From the NCBI GenBank assembly GCA_905221605.1, contig CAJNDS010002089.1, forward strand, positions 148,501-212,500: 64,000 nucleotides of DNA, given 5' to 3'. Below, in pieces: positions 28,793-40,689 of the stretch. The position numbers and the translations under genes were made by a program. The stretch comes from Symbiodinium natans (lineage: Eukaryota; Sar; Dinophyceae; Suessiales; Symbiodiniaceae). Under the pieces are notes generated by a model. That model ran no database searches and was not told the DNA's origin. It worked only from the letters and a program-made list of their open reading frames with translations. Positions within the stretch are counted from its first letter, which is position 1. Every line of letters starts with the position of its first letter.

Positions 28793-31081
28793 CTAATTGC
28801 AAGGGTTGTTCCTTCTTTGAAGACAGGTCACCAGCTTGGCCAGCTTCAGCGTCAGTGGCTCCGCCTCAGGCTTCAGGAGCTTGCCTCTCTCTTGTGATGC
28901 ATGCAGCTTGTGAGTTGAGGACCGTGGAACTGCAAAGACAATTTTTCCCGCCGTGCCTTCAGCCAGATTGCAAGCCCAAACCGTGTTTTTCCTCGGACCA
29001 TTGCAGTAGCAGCTGGAGTGAACTCCACGCGACTGACCGCCACGGTGGTGATCCGGGAGCCGTGCTAGCTCAGCTGTCGAGAGCTGTTGGTTCAGGAGGA
29101 GCAGCGATGGCACGCAGGCCTCAACTGGCCTTGCCATGTCCGGGCCTGCAGCTGCCAGCTCACACCTCACCTCCTGCAAGAAAGCCCACACATAGAGCTC
29201 GAGCATCTGTTCATTGGCCGTCAGGTCGGCAGACGTGCTTGCGGCTGCTTGCACTTGCTTCAGGCATGAGATCAGATGCTCCACTTTGGCAGCACGCGGC
29301 AACGAGGCCACAACTGCAAAGGTCAAGGCCCTACGGTGGCGATGACAAGACTCAAGGTCAGCAAGGCCCTCTACTCCGTAGATCTCCAAGGGCAAATCCC
29401 AGTCTGCTTGATGCTCCACGAGCAAGTCCACATAGCCAACCAGCCACGGAAACCTTCCACAACTAGAAGGTGCATCTGCTGGCCCTATTTCCAACATCTT
29501 GTGCACTGCGATCATGCGCCGTCCTGGGGCCCCATGATCTTCACACAGCTTCAAGGCCAGCTTCTGCACTGCGCGAGCATTGCCAGAGGCAGACAAACAG
29601 CAACTGGACGGGGCGTGGGCTGTGCAGGGCACAGTAAAGTGGCCTTCGTCGGGGGAATCCTGAGGTCCTAGGGCTACGCCTTCCTCTTCGGAGACTTGAG
29701 ACAAATCGACAATAGCGCCCAATCGTCTCTGTGCACGGGTCCTGGCAGCCTCGTTCTCTGAAATGAGAAGCACCCGGCTTCTAGAAGGCTGTAAATGCCG
29801 ACGCAGTGTGGTCTGGTTGAGCAAGTCCGAGGGCAGAACCATCTCCAACTCAGACTTGGCTTTGGCAGCTTGGACTTGAAATGGATAATCGAAAACCACA
29901 AGCAACAGGTTCTGCGAGTTACTGAGCATCTCGCAAAGGCTCTCCTCCTTTTCTGGCTCGAAATGGCCGTATTTCTGCATGTTCCAGATGGCTGTGGGGA
30001 TCCCAAAGTCCTGTCTCAACATGTCCACCCAGTGCTTGCACACGGCCATGTCTGCACCAGGCGAGACGATGACGATTGCTGAAACGGCTGCGTCTGCATA
30101 GCCAGTAGGAATCTTGAAGGATGGAATGCACTTGAAAACATGCTTTCGCTTCTGAACGTGGGTCCCATATGTCCCGCCGATCTCCCAAGCCATGCTCGCT
30201 GGGGCCTTCTTCCAGGCGTGTGCGGATGGGGTTTGTACGCCTAGAGTGGCATGGAGCGAAAGCTCTGAGAAGTCGGGTGTGTCCTCGCGCCAGCCGAGCT
30301 GGATCTGCACAAAGTCGCTGCCCAGGCTTGGTAGGTTGGGAAGGTTTGTGAAGAAGCCTGGCGGCGCCGGGTTGCTGAACTCGTCACGCAGATCCACGAA
30401 ACTCACACACGGGGATCTTGTTGAAGTCTCCTTGGGCTCCCACTGCACAATAACCTTCCGACCGCGGGGCTGCCCATCACCGAGAGGGAGGCGTGTACTG
30501 TTCTTGACGTGGAAGCGGACTACGCAGCGCTCTCCAGCAGCCACTGATGGCAAAGCATCAATGCCCCTCAGGTTGACAACGGGAAAGTGTGCATCGAACG
30601 CCTGTGATGACTGGTCTCCGAAGCTGTGAAAATCACGGACGAAGTTCTCCTCCATGTCTTGATGCCCCCACTGCGCACAGTTTAAGAAGACTCGGTCAGT
30701 GATGGAGATGGGTTCGAAGTCCTCTCCATACTCATCCAGATCCGGGTACTTGATGAAACAATGCAATATCTGATCCGTGACGGAATGATGGGCCCCTCCT
30801 GTCATCTTCAAGTTAGGGCCTAGAAATACTCGTGGGCCATGTGGCGCTCGCTCTGTCCACTTCGCTCCCGGTCGGAGGTAGATCTCAGCCCTTTGATGGA
30901 TGGTCGGTGTTGACATACTACCCTTCATTGGATTCTGCACGGCGAACTGGCTGCAAGCAATCATTTCACCAAACTCGAATAAGCCATCATGGTCTTGCGG
31001 TGTGTCTGGATGCTCAATCAACTGGAAAGAGTTGCATACCATGTGGTACCTGGGATTCTTTAGAGAGACCAGAACAAACGA
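28793..31081 (-). CDS. Large exon: beta-sandwich-like and mixed domains
   Basis: An open frame from an apparent acceptor (TTCTAG, with the exon starting SFVLVSLKNPRYHMV at 31,081) to a TAA after QRRNNPCN, about 760 codons. The first part reads HDGLFEFGEMIACSQFAVQN, then a STPTIHQRAEIYLRPGAKW block. This matches an Ig-like beta-sandwich region that in several protist and fungal proteins follows a Gly-rich N-terminus (I think of it as DUF7932-like, unconfirmed). A Rossmann-like alpha/beta segment comes next (SAIVIVSPGADMAVCKHWVD; NSQNLLLVVFDYPFQVQ; SRVLLISENEAA), then helical sequence (VEHLISCLKQVQAAA). No membrane segment. The Gly-rich frame at 32.6-33.1 kb is the probable upstream exon. Confidence 0.65.
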   Translation of the reverse strand, partial: SFVLVSLKNPRYHMVCNSFQLIEHPDTPQDHDGLFEFGEMIACSQFAVQNPMKGSMSTPTIHQRAEIYLRPGAKWTERAPHGPRVFLGPNLKMTGGAHHSVTDQILHCFIKYPDLDEYGEDFEPISITDRVFLNCAQWGHQDMEENFVRDFHSFGDQSSQAFDAHFPVVNLRGIDALPSVAAGERCVVRFHVKNSTRLPLGDGQPRGRKVIVQWEPKETSTRSPCVSFVDLRDEFSNPAPPGFFTNLPNLPSLGSDFVQIQLGWREDTPDFSELSLHATLGVQTPSAHAWKKAPASMAWEIGGTYGTHVQKRKHVFKCIPSFKIPTGYADAAVSAIVIVSPGADMAVCKHWVDMLRQDFGIPTAIWNMQKYGHFEPEKEESLCEMLSNSQNLLLVVFDYPFQVQAAKAKSELEMVLPSDLLNQTTLRRHLQPSRSRVLLISENEAARTRAQRRLGAIVDLSQVSEEEGVALGPQDSPDEGHFTVPCTAHAPSSCCLSASGNARAVQKLALKLCEDHGAPGRRMIAVHKMLEIGPADAPSSCGRFPWLVGYVDLLVEHQADWDLPLEIYGVEGLADLESCHRHRRALTFAVVASLPRAAKVEHLISCLKQVQAAASTSADLTANEQMLELYVWAFLQEVRCELAAAGPDMARPVEACVPSLLLLNQQLSTAELARLPDHHRGGQSRGVHSSCYCNGPRKNTVWACNLAEGTAGKIVFAVPRSSTHKLHASQERGKLLKPEAEPLTLKLAKLVTCLQRRNNPCN

Positions 31082-31439
31082 CTAGAAATGGCATGCTAAA
31101 CTGTTAAACTCGCGGCAACCACAGAGCCCTCCACATCTTTGCAACATAGACCCAGACAGAGTGGAAGCCTTGAAAAGGAATTCCTCTGAACCTCGGCGCT
31201 CTAAATAGGACCTGGCACCGGCGCACATACTCGATGCCTCCCACTTGAATGCCGTAGAGACCCTGACTCCCAGCTTTGCCTCCAAGACCACCACGGCCTC
31301 ATTGCGTGGCTCACATCTCCATCGCGAGGGACTGTGCAATGACCGCCCTAAACCTTACCGTTAAAGCTCACAAGCCTCACGGCCAGGACCGCTGGAGCGA
31401 CTTCACACTCACTATGCCTATAAATCTTATTGTATGAGA

Positions 31440-31625
31440 TATATTTTGTCTTCTGTAAAAAATATATATATATATATAGATATAAATCTATATATAATAT
31501 ATATATGTGAAATAAATAAATACATATATATATATATATGTATGTGCTATATTTGAATATATTACATCATTACATTACGTTGTATATATCCTACATTATA
31601 TTATATTAATATTATCTTATATTGA
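31440..31625. repeat. (TA)n-rich microsatellite in the presumed intron
   Basis: Runs of TATATATA at 31,461-31,505 and 31,523-31,543, within a broader AT-rich stretch to about 31,625. It sits between the Gly-rich exon and the large exon, in what I read as a roughly 1.5-kb intron (31,082-32,586). Confidence 0.8.
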
Positions 31626-32550
31626 ATTTGAAGGCCAAGTCCGAAGACCCCCGAATCCTCACGGCTAACTCCACATTGGCCGAGCTTCCACTAAGACCAG
31701 GGCTGCCAGATGGCCCATCACTGCCACCTCCACAACATGTGTGATGCAATAGGACCGAGTAGGAAAAGGACAACCCTCACGAGGAGAGAAGGACAGCCCT
31801 CACCAGGACTTTCAAGATTCTGGGTTCTCGACAGTCTCCACCGATAGTTAGTATCCGCTGTTTCTCGTCCTGTTCGCTAGTGATCGTCGTGGGAGGAGGA
31901 GGAGCAGCAGCAGCAGGAGGAGTACCAGTCGCATGTACTCCCGTGAACAAGTTCACCTCCTTGAGGCGCCTGGTTGATGATGGTGCGTCGTGAAGGTTTC
32001 ACCATCCTGGAGTAAGCGACAACAAAAATAGATACCCCAAACTTTACCCTAAATCCTCAACCCTAAACCACAGCCATTGACCCCAAAAACCGACTTTGAA
32101 GGTCGAAGCATTGGACAGACGGTTTTCCAGACGGTTGTACGTAGTGCAGGGTTCCACTGCGGGAGCTTCAATGACCACTATCCTTGGACTTCGAGGGTCC
32201 GTGAGGTGTCTGGTAACCAAAGGCAGCGGATTGAAGACTGAATGCAACAATTACAATCGATAATCCTACACAGGAGTATCTTGCACCAACAGGGCTGAAC
32301 CATAGCCCTAAAGAACACACCTCAGGCCAGCATTACGCACGTGAGAAGCGACCGGGATTTGGTCTGCAATCAGAAGCTCGGGTTGAATTGCCGGGCCGCT
32401 TTTTGATATGACTCCGTCCAAGAATACGACGCACCGCCCCGGCCCCCGCGACCTCCAGCACCTTGGCTACGATGTTTGTTTTGAAGTGGGTGCTCAATGT
32501 CTGAGAGATCCAGTCCTACTCTCGGAACATCCCTATTGCATTCTCTACAT
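31626..32550. other. Presumed intronic sequence
   Basis: No exon supported. It includes a GGAGGAGGAGCAGCAGCAGC run (31,892-31,925) and CCCTAAA-type words (32,043-32,068). Small unseen exons of the flanking gene could lie here. Confidence 0.3.
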
Positions 32551-32586
32551 TCATCTCATACCCAGGCAAGGACAATAGAACCTAAC

Positions 32587-33140
32587 CAAGTGACCGCCTG
32601 AGCCACCATGGCCACCATCGCCTCCACGGCCACCGTTGACCAGGGTTGCAAGTTCGGCTGGCTCCAACTCCAGCGGCATCATCATCAGCAGGTAAGCATC
32701 TTCCTCCGCAGTAGCAACCGCAATCGTTCCGCCGTCTCCGCCCCGCCCGCCATCACCTCCCGGTCCGCCATCGCCACCATCTCCACCGCAGCCACCATTC
32801 CCACCAGGGCTGTAGCGGGTTGCATCGCTGCCATCGCGGCCTGGGGCACCAGAACCACCATCTCCGCCCCTCCCACCCTGACCGCCTGAGCCGCCAACAG
32901 CTGCAACACCGATCGAGTCAACGTCCGCATACGCGAAACGCTGGCCATTGACGGTGAAACCTGTTGCATCCCCATGAAGCACGATGGCGACTGTTCCGGC
33001 ATGTTGCCCTGGCTGCCCATCACTACCTCGACCACCTGCACCTGCGGGATAACCGCCTTGCCGACCTGAAGTTCCATGGGTTCCGGCCGCACCAGACGCT
33101 GAGTACAGCAGCACTTTCGGGGATGGGAATGACTGGGTGC
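32587..33140 (-). CDS. Gly-rich repeat exon, likely N-terminus of the 31-kb gene
   Basis: Begins around SPKVLLYSASGAAGTHG and runs through dense GGxGGxGG triplets (GGSGGQGGRGGDGGSGAPGR; NGGCGGDGGDGGPGGDGGRG) broken by short strands (TVAIVLHGDATGFTVNGQRF; YLLMMMPLELEP). It ends at GGHL before a GTTAGG donor (32,581-32,586). Gly triplet repeats followed by an Ig-like domain are a known pairing, and the next minus-strand exon supplies that domain. The repeats resemble collagen only superficially: Pro is scarce at the second position. The start is unresolved; no ATG lies close in frame upstream. Confidence 0.6.
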
Positions 33141-33199
33141 ATCCTCTGGAGGTGATAGCAGGTCGATGTGAACAAGGTGCTGGCTCTGCGTACGCACCT

Positions 33200-34460
33200 T
33201 GCCTTAGGAAGCAACGCTATCAAAGGCTCCCCTAAACCAGCAACAAACACCGCATTTAAACAAACGTGCTTCCAAGGGTACAGTAAAGGCTGACGAGGCA
33301 ATAGGTCCGTGGTCGAAGCCATGGCTCAGGCAGAACTCCGAGCGACGTGTGGTGCACAGAAAGGCTGTGAGATTCTCCACAGCTGCAGCAACAGCCTGTG
33401 ATACCGGTAGCCTCTGCATTGGTTGACATCACATCTGCCAGCATGTGAGGGAAAGCACCTATAGAATGGCTGGCAGGGTATGCGGCGGGGGTGGGGGGGG
33501 TGGAGTCGGGTACGTGCAAATCATGGCCTGATTCCACACTTCTGGATTTATGAAAACAAAGATCCTACTAGTAGCCGAGTTTGAACTCCAGCACCCCCTT
33601 TGCATAGAGACCTTGCTGGTTCAGATCAGGCAAAGACTACACTGCATGAGACAGGCGTAGGTCTGAGTTGTCTTGCTTCGCTGTTCGATGGAATCTGAAA
33701 GCCTTCTTCTGCTTCCTTTAAGGACCATCGCTTTTGAGTCCAAAAAACAGCAAACAGAATCTGAAAAAAAGACACGCAAGAGCAACTCGGAGCCTCTCAA
33801 ACTGGGTTGGGCATACTGCAACTTCCGATAGCCTAAGCCCAAATGTAGCGAGCGATCTGCCAGGACTGTTTCGCCATGGCACTTTTGGGGTTGGGTAGGG
33901 TGCGTCTTCACAAAACTTTGAACCAAAAACAAGAACCACTGCCCACTGCGCACATGCACGCACACGCGCACGCACACACGCACACACGCACACACAGACA
34001 CACAGAGACACGCACTTACTTACACTTGCACTTGCACTTACATATGTGAATGGGGATATCGTTTGCTGGCGCACAACTTGCTTTTCATCTGGGCCCACAA
34101 TGAGATTGTGCTTTCCAGATGAGGTGGCTTCCAAGCAACGTAGGCCTGGACGGACCTAGCACTTGCAGCTGCACGGCTCATCCTTGGGCATGGGACAAGC
34201 GCTGAGAGCCACCAGTCACCCGAATCCTGAAACTTCCCTTTGCTTTTTCAAGTCTATTTTGGGGAGGGCTATCTCGCTCTGTGCAGCGCCCTGCAGATCT
34301 GGTGCCCTCAGTGTGCAGAGAAAGTCAGGCCAGACGGCATTGGAGCAGTATTCCAAAGTTTCAGAGCAATACTGCGGGAAGACAAGCCTGCCGTACTGGC
34401 ACTCCTATTTTTAAAGTCTGCAACAACTAAATGCCGCGCTTTGGCGCCAAAGGAAGATCT
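33200..34460. other. Region without a supported gene
   Basis: Holds a CA-type microsatellite (about 33,952-34,010), a short G-rich run (33,487-33,500) and one copy of a dispersed word (33,709-33,757, CTGCTTCCTTTAAGGACC). Open frames are short or follow the microsatellite. Confidence 0.35.
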
Positions 34461-34472
34461 AGGGAGCCTGGA

Positions 34473-36214
34473 TCAAGCCCCCAATCTGGCACTTTCTGAC
34501 GAGATTTCAGCAACCACAACATCATCAAAACAGCGACCGGGTTGTCCATCGGCACGCTCATCAATGAAGCGACGAGTGTGGCGAAGCCACTCGGAAAGCT
34601 TCGCCGCCACCTCATTGCTCAGCAAAAACTCAGCTGAGTCACCGAAGGAGCCGCCTCCAAGGGCTTTCAAGTGGCAGGGGTAAAGGTTTGCAGGGCAGAT
34701 GCTGACACAGAGCTCTGTCAAGCAGATCCCGGATGCACGCGGCTCGCCCTCGGAGTGTGCCAGCAAGTAGCGGCCAAAGATAGACTGCAGCACCTTCATC
34801 TGCTCCGCGTTGTACCTTGCTCTTCAGGTAAACCGTAAACGAAAATTGAAGCTCCCACTTTCCAAAAACAATCGCTGCAAAAAAGGCTGCTTGAACGACT
34901 AGTTTTTGCACAGCACCAGAAGCCAAAACCATGAACACAAAGCGTCCAGTTAACAAGTGAGGTGCGGGAAAACGGCCAAGCCGTTCAGTGGCCAGTCCTC
35001 CGTGGCGAAGAAGGTGGTGGTGCCCAGAAGCAGGGCCGTCACAAGGGCTGGGAAGCTCCGCAAGCACGAAACATCATGTGCAGAGCTGGGCAAGAGGGCC
35101 AGCATGTAGCAGGGGATAGAGAAAGGGAAAACTATGCCTAACAGTGGAGCTGCCAGCACGTGGAAGCTGCACGCTGCCGCGCAGGCCCACGAGAGGGCCA
35201 CTTGGCCGCCGAGAAGGCAGGCGAGGACCACGAGGAGCTGCGTGGCCAGCCCTGCCCAATGCATCAGAGCCAAAAGCCATGGGTGACGCAGGCATAGATC
35301 CATCATCCCAGGCCGCCGAATCCACGGCCTCGGCTCCATGTATCCGAGCGCAGTAGGCAAGTAAGAACGACGAAAATTGTACAAGGGCGGTTTTTGTTAG
35401 GTGCACGGTGTTCTGTTGGAATCCCCTGCTTCGAGCAGCAAGTGATATCTATGAGCATCTATGGCCGCAGCGATTTCTGATGGCTTGAGCCTTCTGTTTC
35501 CACCATAGGACTTAGCCAGGGGACGGCTCCACCACACAGTGTGGTTTGAAGGGCAGCTCCCTCTCTCGGGCAAAACGTATGTGCGACTCCAACGTACTGG
35601 GGTCCAGCCACTTCCAACCACCAGTCTGCAGCTTGTTGACGGCTGGAGAGCCCAGCTGGTGGGCCACAATGAGCCGCAGTACGCCAGAGCGTGTGCTGCC
35701 TGGGGGGAGAAGCATCGCGAGAGCAGTGTAAAAGAAGACGAAGCCTGTGTGCCCGCCATAAGCTGCAAAAGCAACGAAGTCTGCGAGGAAGACGCAAAGA
35801 CCATAGGCAGCCCGCAGCCAGAAGACCCCCACCAACTCTGTCGCAAGGAGCAAGCCCAAACCTGCCAGACAGAAGGTGAAAGCGCGGTACCATCTTCGAG
35901 CTCCACGCAGGAGCCACACCGGTGCCCAGGAGGGTCCTCTAACGATGGTTTGGTGTGACAAACCCTCAAGGTAAACGAGCCGTTTTAAACGAGCGCAATG
36001 TGGTGTAGGCATACCCCCAATCAACAAAGCTGATTTCCGAAGTATCTGCAGAGAAGGGTCGTCGCAGCACCGGAGAGTCTTTGCCTTCTTCGGAGAAGTA
36101 GGCCCACGCGATCAGGGTCGACACAAGGTACCACAGCTGATCCGCGAAGCACATGTTGCCAAGCACCGCTGGAGACTCACACCCGCCCCCTAGTCTACCT
36201 ACCTGAAGCCCCAA
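34473..36214 (-). CDS. Multi-pass membrane protein (HTTM-like, tentative), frameshifted
   Basis: At least four minus-strand coding blocks. Block 1 is 35,966-36,214 (NMCFADQLWYLVSTLIAWAY). Block 2 is about 35,512-36,027, with three or four hydrophobic helices (AFTFCLAGLGLLLATELVGV; YGLCVFLADFVAFAA; TGFVFFYTALAMLLPPG) and the TLESHIRFARERELPFKPHC loop. Block 3 is about 34,955-35,384, with LLALMHWAGLATQLLVVLAC, FHVLAAPLLGIVFPF and ATEDWPLNGLAVFP. Block 4 is about 34,480-34,965, with RFVFMVLASGAVQKLV, then a soluble C-terminus. The helix-loop pattern recalls the vitamin K carboxylase/HTTM group, but I cannot confirm that family. Blocks 3 and 4 join only through a frame change near 34,960 (GLAVFPH, then LLTGRFVF). 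Another one-base shift falls near 34,815 (VYLKSK, then YNAEQMKVLQS). Both have no room for an intron, so the gene may be decaying or the sequence imperfect. Confidence 0.5.
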
Positions 36215-36985
36215 ACTGTCAGTCCACGACCAGGGGCAGAGTCACTGGGGAAACGAAGGGGGGAAGGACATGGACATTTTCTCTCTCTGTGTACCACGTC
36301 CGTGCTAAGTCATGGCCAGCTCTTGCGATTGCCATTCCCGGTCAGAACAAGTAGCACTAGAAAAGGTCGCCAAGGCCGCACGCTACGCTTTTTACGCAGG
36401 CTGGGTAGGCACAACGCGGCGATGGCGCTGCTGTTTAGGGCTGCGCGTTCAGCAACAGTGACTCCATTTCAAACACTCGGCATGTTAAGCACACGTTGGG
36501 GGGGTGCTCGAAATCGAAATTTGGCCATGCCCGTGCGCGAATGCCGGCATGTGTCTGCAAGCTTGCGGGAGAACTGCCTTCGATGATTTTTCTAACCCAT
36601 TACACCTGCATGTTGACGCCAGCTGGTGTGGCTTGTCAGCACATGATGTAGTGTCTACACAGGGCACCTGGAAGGGAAAGAACATGATCTAACAGTTCTT
36701 GCCTTGGCGCCTTCAACGTGGCAAGTTCTGCTATGCCGCAACCCTCAGCAGTCCGTATGGAATGAGCTTGCCTGACACAGGGCTAAGCCAGGCCAGCAGG
36801 ATCCTGCTTAGAAACTCTGGTTTGGTGGTTGAGCTTGCTGAGCCATGCGCAAGTTGCGACAGTGCTTACTGCGTGTTAGCATCGCATCCGAATGGACTTC
36901 AACCAGCACGAGTTTGGACATACGCTCCCATGATCTCCCATACGAACTTGACTCCAGTAACCCACACGGCCCCGAATCCCCAATG
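36215..36985. other. Intergenic region, no gene supported
   Basis: Short open frames on both strands without domain resemblance. Nothing else noted. Confidence 0.3.
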
Positions 36986-36989
36986 GCAC

Positions 36990-39900
36990 ACCACAAGTCC
37001 CAAGGTGGCCCTCTCCAATGCAAAGTCTGCCTGGGATAAGGATGAGGGCAGCCAGCAACAAGGCTAGCGCTGCAGCTATTGCCAACTGCGGTGAAGCTGC
37101 TGGCTCGTCATCCTTCACATAAAATGAAAGTCCCACAGCTCGGACAAGCAGCGAGAAAGTGAAACCTACTCTGACTATTTCGAATTGACGTTCCCCGAAA
37201 GGTGCAAGACCAGCAGAAGCATCCAAACCCCACGGAGCAATCTTGTCTCCCAGTGGCAAAGTCTTCACGCGGTGGCAGCGGCGACTCCCTGATGAGATGC
37301 TGCCGGAAGATTTGCACAAGCATGCCATGCACCAGCGTGTGCTAGTCGTGGGCACCACAATCGCGAATGGTGTGCTTATGACAGAGGACTTATGATTGCC
37401 CCGATCCCTCAGTGGAGCGATCTGGCCTCGTGGCGACCAGGAAGGAGACGCCCCAAGCGAAGAGAGCCGAGCTGCAAATCGCAGCATTAGCATTGGGACC
37501 CAAACGTCCCACAGCACCGAGCAAGAGCACAACGCCAGTGGCAAGCCTGGGCCGACAAAAAAGCCAAGATGAAGACTGGACACAAGTTGGGCCTCTCAGC
37601 AACAGGCGTGCTTCTGTCATGTTGTGCTGAGAGCTGAGAAACTCTCCTTTGGTCTAGCACTTCGGGGGAACTTCGGAGCCTTCAGCTTGTGAAACGACCC
37701 TTGTGGCAAGTGCTGCGGCTGGGCTACTAGACTAGACTCTGACATGAAAACAGGGCGGGCGCAATCGCTTCCGCTTGTCTCAGGTGCGGGCTCAAGCAGC
37801 TGGATCGGACGTGGTCCAAATAGGAACCTGGGCAACAACTAGAAAACCCTCCTGTCAAAGTCTCCAAGTTCTCGCGGCTCCTTCACAAGGAACATGCCGG
37901 AATAGGCCTCAAACCTGAACCTCTGAGACTTCCGACACGGGCCTGGCCAGCAGGTGCCCATCAAGGCCGCGGAGAGGAAGGAGTCGAACTGCCTTTCTTT
38001 CGGGGTACGCGGGGTCCACTTCAGGTCTTGACTTTTGAGAACAAGCGAGGCAAGCGGGCCTGAAGCTTCGATTTTGGATGTTGACAGGTTCATGTTCCTG
38101 GGGCCTACGTTTAGGGTTCTCCCTCTCTCTCTCTCTCTGCCCCGTTTAGGGTTGCGAGGTGTGGTTTTTGTCCCGAACCAGTTCAAGGTCTCACGCTTGG
38201 ATTCTTGCCGCCCACTACCCGCCTGTGCAGTCAGCGCCAGGCTACCACTGAAGAGCAGGGGGTCCAATCTGCGCAGTGCAGCGCAATGGTGATCAAACCC
38301 TATACTCCGCGCATTGAGTTCCCACCCCAGCAAGCACAGAAGGCAACCATTGCTCATTAAACTCAAGCCACCATGGTCTCCATACCCATACTCAAGCCTA
38401 GGGCAGCAACTTAGCCGCAGCAAGAGAACGATGGGAATGAAGTGTCGTCTTGCGCGGCCGATGGCCATGCAGTCGAACATGCACATAGCATTGTCACGGT
38501 ATCCACACCAGCCAACTTAGAAACTGAATTCTCGGCATCCCGTACTTAGCCAATGAGCTCAAGAAGCCCTGTGTAACCAGAACAGCCGATTTCACCCGGT
38601 CGACATTACATCGCCAGCCGCCAAGTAGCAGACTCCTCATGCTCAGACACGTCTGTGGCTCGACGCTGTCAAACCGAAAATGCGAAGCCGAAAAGGGTAC
38701 TTGCCGTCCGGGCCACGGCACCCGAGCGGGTGCACTGGGCGCAGCTTCGCCGCTTCCCAGGCCCAGCACTGTTTCCGCTGCATCTGGAGATGGCTTGGAA
38801 ATGGCTTGGAGCTTCAGGGTGCTAAGATGGCTTAGCTTTGGGGTCAGGGTGGAGCTTGAGCCCAGCCTGCGGGAAAAGAGTCGCCCAGGAGTTGTGCCAA
38901 GAACAGCGGCAGCCGGGTCACCTGACAAAGATTTGACTCGCTTTGACTGCGACTCATGTCATGGAGCCTGTGGGACTCCAAGAACACCAGACCCGGGTGC
39001 GGCCCATACATCCCCCAAGCAGGCCTTGAGGCCACCCTCAACTCACAACCCCAACAAGCTGCGCAGCCTCCACTTTCAGCAGGCCATCCGAAGCGTCGCC
39101 CATCAGTATTCCTGCCAGGCACAGCAGCAAGGCTGCCGCCAGGCCGCTGTAGATTCCGCCCAAAGCCACCTCCAGCGTTCAACAGTGGGCTTGCCCAGGT
39201 GTTCGCGCGGTGCCTCAACCTCTTTTCCTGTACTACTCCTTGCTTGGTTCACAAAAACCCCAATCCTAACCCGAAAAAGCTACAGGCGCTACCATCGCTA
39301 CAGTGCTCTGGGCGGTGCTGATAAGTCGCCTGGATCTGAACTTTGCGTGAAGGCGCCAGCCTTAGCACAAAGACTGCTTCCTCATGGGCCTATAGAGGGT
39401 CGGGCCTTGCGCAGTCAAGGGGCCTCCGGGCTCTGGAGAGGGTTCATGAAGCAGCTTTCACGACTGAGCTTCCACTAAGCATGTCCTGGTCTGTGCCTGC
39501 GCTACGAAGAGCTGATGGTAAGTGCAGAGCCCTTTGATTGTCCAGGTGCGCCCGACTGTTCCCAGGGAGGAGGAAGGAATGAAGTAGCCGCCTTGAACCT
39601 GCAAGCATGCCCACACCGACCAAGGCAAGCCGCATCCTCTACGGTTCACGGCCCCTTTTTCACCCATGACCACAAGCTGTGCCAAGCCTCAACCCCACAC
39701 TGGTCTGCCACGAGTCCTCGCCCTAGCCCTTGGGCGAAGAGCATCAGAAGCAGCCCAAGGCCCACGGATGCGACGCCGTCCGGGTCCAGGCGCGTGACCG
39801 CAACACCCAAGAGGGGGCTGTAGGTCACTTCTTCCACGGAGCGGTTCACCAGAACGTCGCGGCCTGAAAGTAGAGCTGCGACATGACCACTGCAATATGC

Positions 39901-40560
39901 TGCCTGTCACTGCTGAGGAGATAAGGAGTGCCCTTTGCTGAGTTTTTCTGTGAAGATATCGCGCTTCTCTCACCACGCGGAAAAAAAAACAACGCGCGAA
40001 GTTCCTCGCAAGTGATGGGACGTGAGGATCGGCAATCCAAGGCGCCCTGGCCATCCAAGAAGCCCACCGCGGCGGAGATGATGTTGCAGAAGACTATGGT
40101 GGCCACGAAAGAGGCACCAACCGCAAAGCGCCTCGCGAAAGTTGAAGCTCTCAGCTCTTACAATCTGAATCTACCGACAGGCTAAACTGAATCTTGGAGC
40201 CTTTCCTCGGCCTCGTCAAATGATGGCACATGAGCCCTCCATCTTGCATGCACGGCCCGTACTTTCGCCGGAACAGTGAGAAAACGCACCATCGCAAGAG
40301 GCTGATCCGAATCAGACGCATGCTGATTACCATGACAGGCAATCTTGGTCTGTGACAGATCCATGTGGGCCGCGGCGAGAAAAACGTTACAGCCCAGATA
40401 GAACGAGACAGACACGCTCAGAGGCTGGAAAAAATCGCCCCTCGCCCCGGACCTGACTCCAAAGCCACAGAACATGTGCCTGAAGCTGTCTTTGGTGGAT
40501 GGTATTGGCAAGTCCGACGTGCGAAACACCAGCAGCGCCGCTGGCAGCTCCTGCAATAGT
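36990..40560 (-). CDS. Candidate multi-exon membrane protein gene
   Basis: A series of minus-strand exon-like blocks, several with membrane helices. 40,182-40,556: PAALLVFRTSDLPIPSTKDS, SVSVSFYLGCNVFLAAAHMD, then a basic tail. About 39,900-40,106: TIVFCNIISAAVGFLDGQGA. 39,646-39,849: VASVGLGLLLMLFAQGLGRG. 39,041-39,178: VALGGIYSGLAAALLLCLAG. About 38,500-38,610: WRCNVDRVKSAVLVTQGFLS. About 37,860-38,040: LKSQDLKWTPRTPKERQFDS. 37,390-37,620: ATGVVLLLGAVGRLGPNANA. About 36,990-37,260: GERQFEIVRVGFTFSLLVRA and ASPQLAIAAALALLLAALIL. The order and exact splice sites are not resolved, and two genes are possible. No family recognised; at least six hydrophobic helices make it an integral membrane protein. 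Confidence 0.35.
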
Positions 40561-40689
40561 CATCAACGTTAGGCGGTGTTGTGCTTTTGGGAATTTGGAT
40601 GTGGCGGTGGCTTGTGCGGGCGAAAGAACATGCAGTGACCGTGTTCTTTCATTTGGTGCCTCCCTCAGGAACTCAACACACAAATACAC

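Noticed and set aside
32587-33140. Collagen identity for the Gly-rich exon
   Set aside because: GGx triplets with little proline and intervening beta-strand-like segments do not fit a collagen triple helix. A Gly-rich N-terminus of another family fits better.
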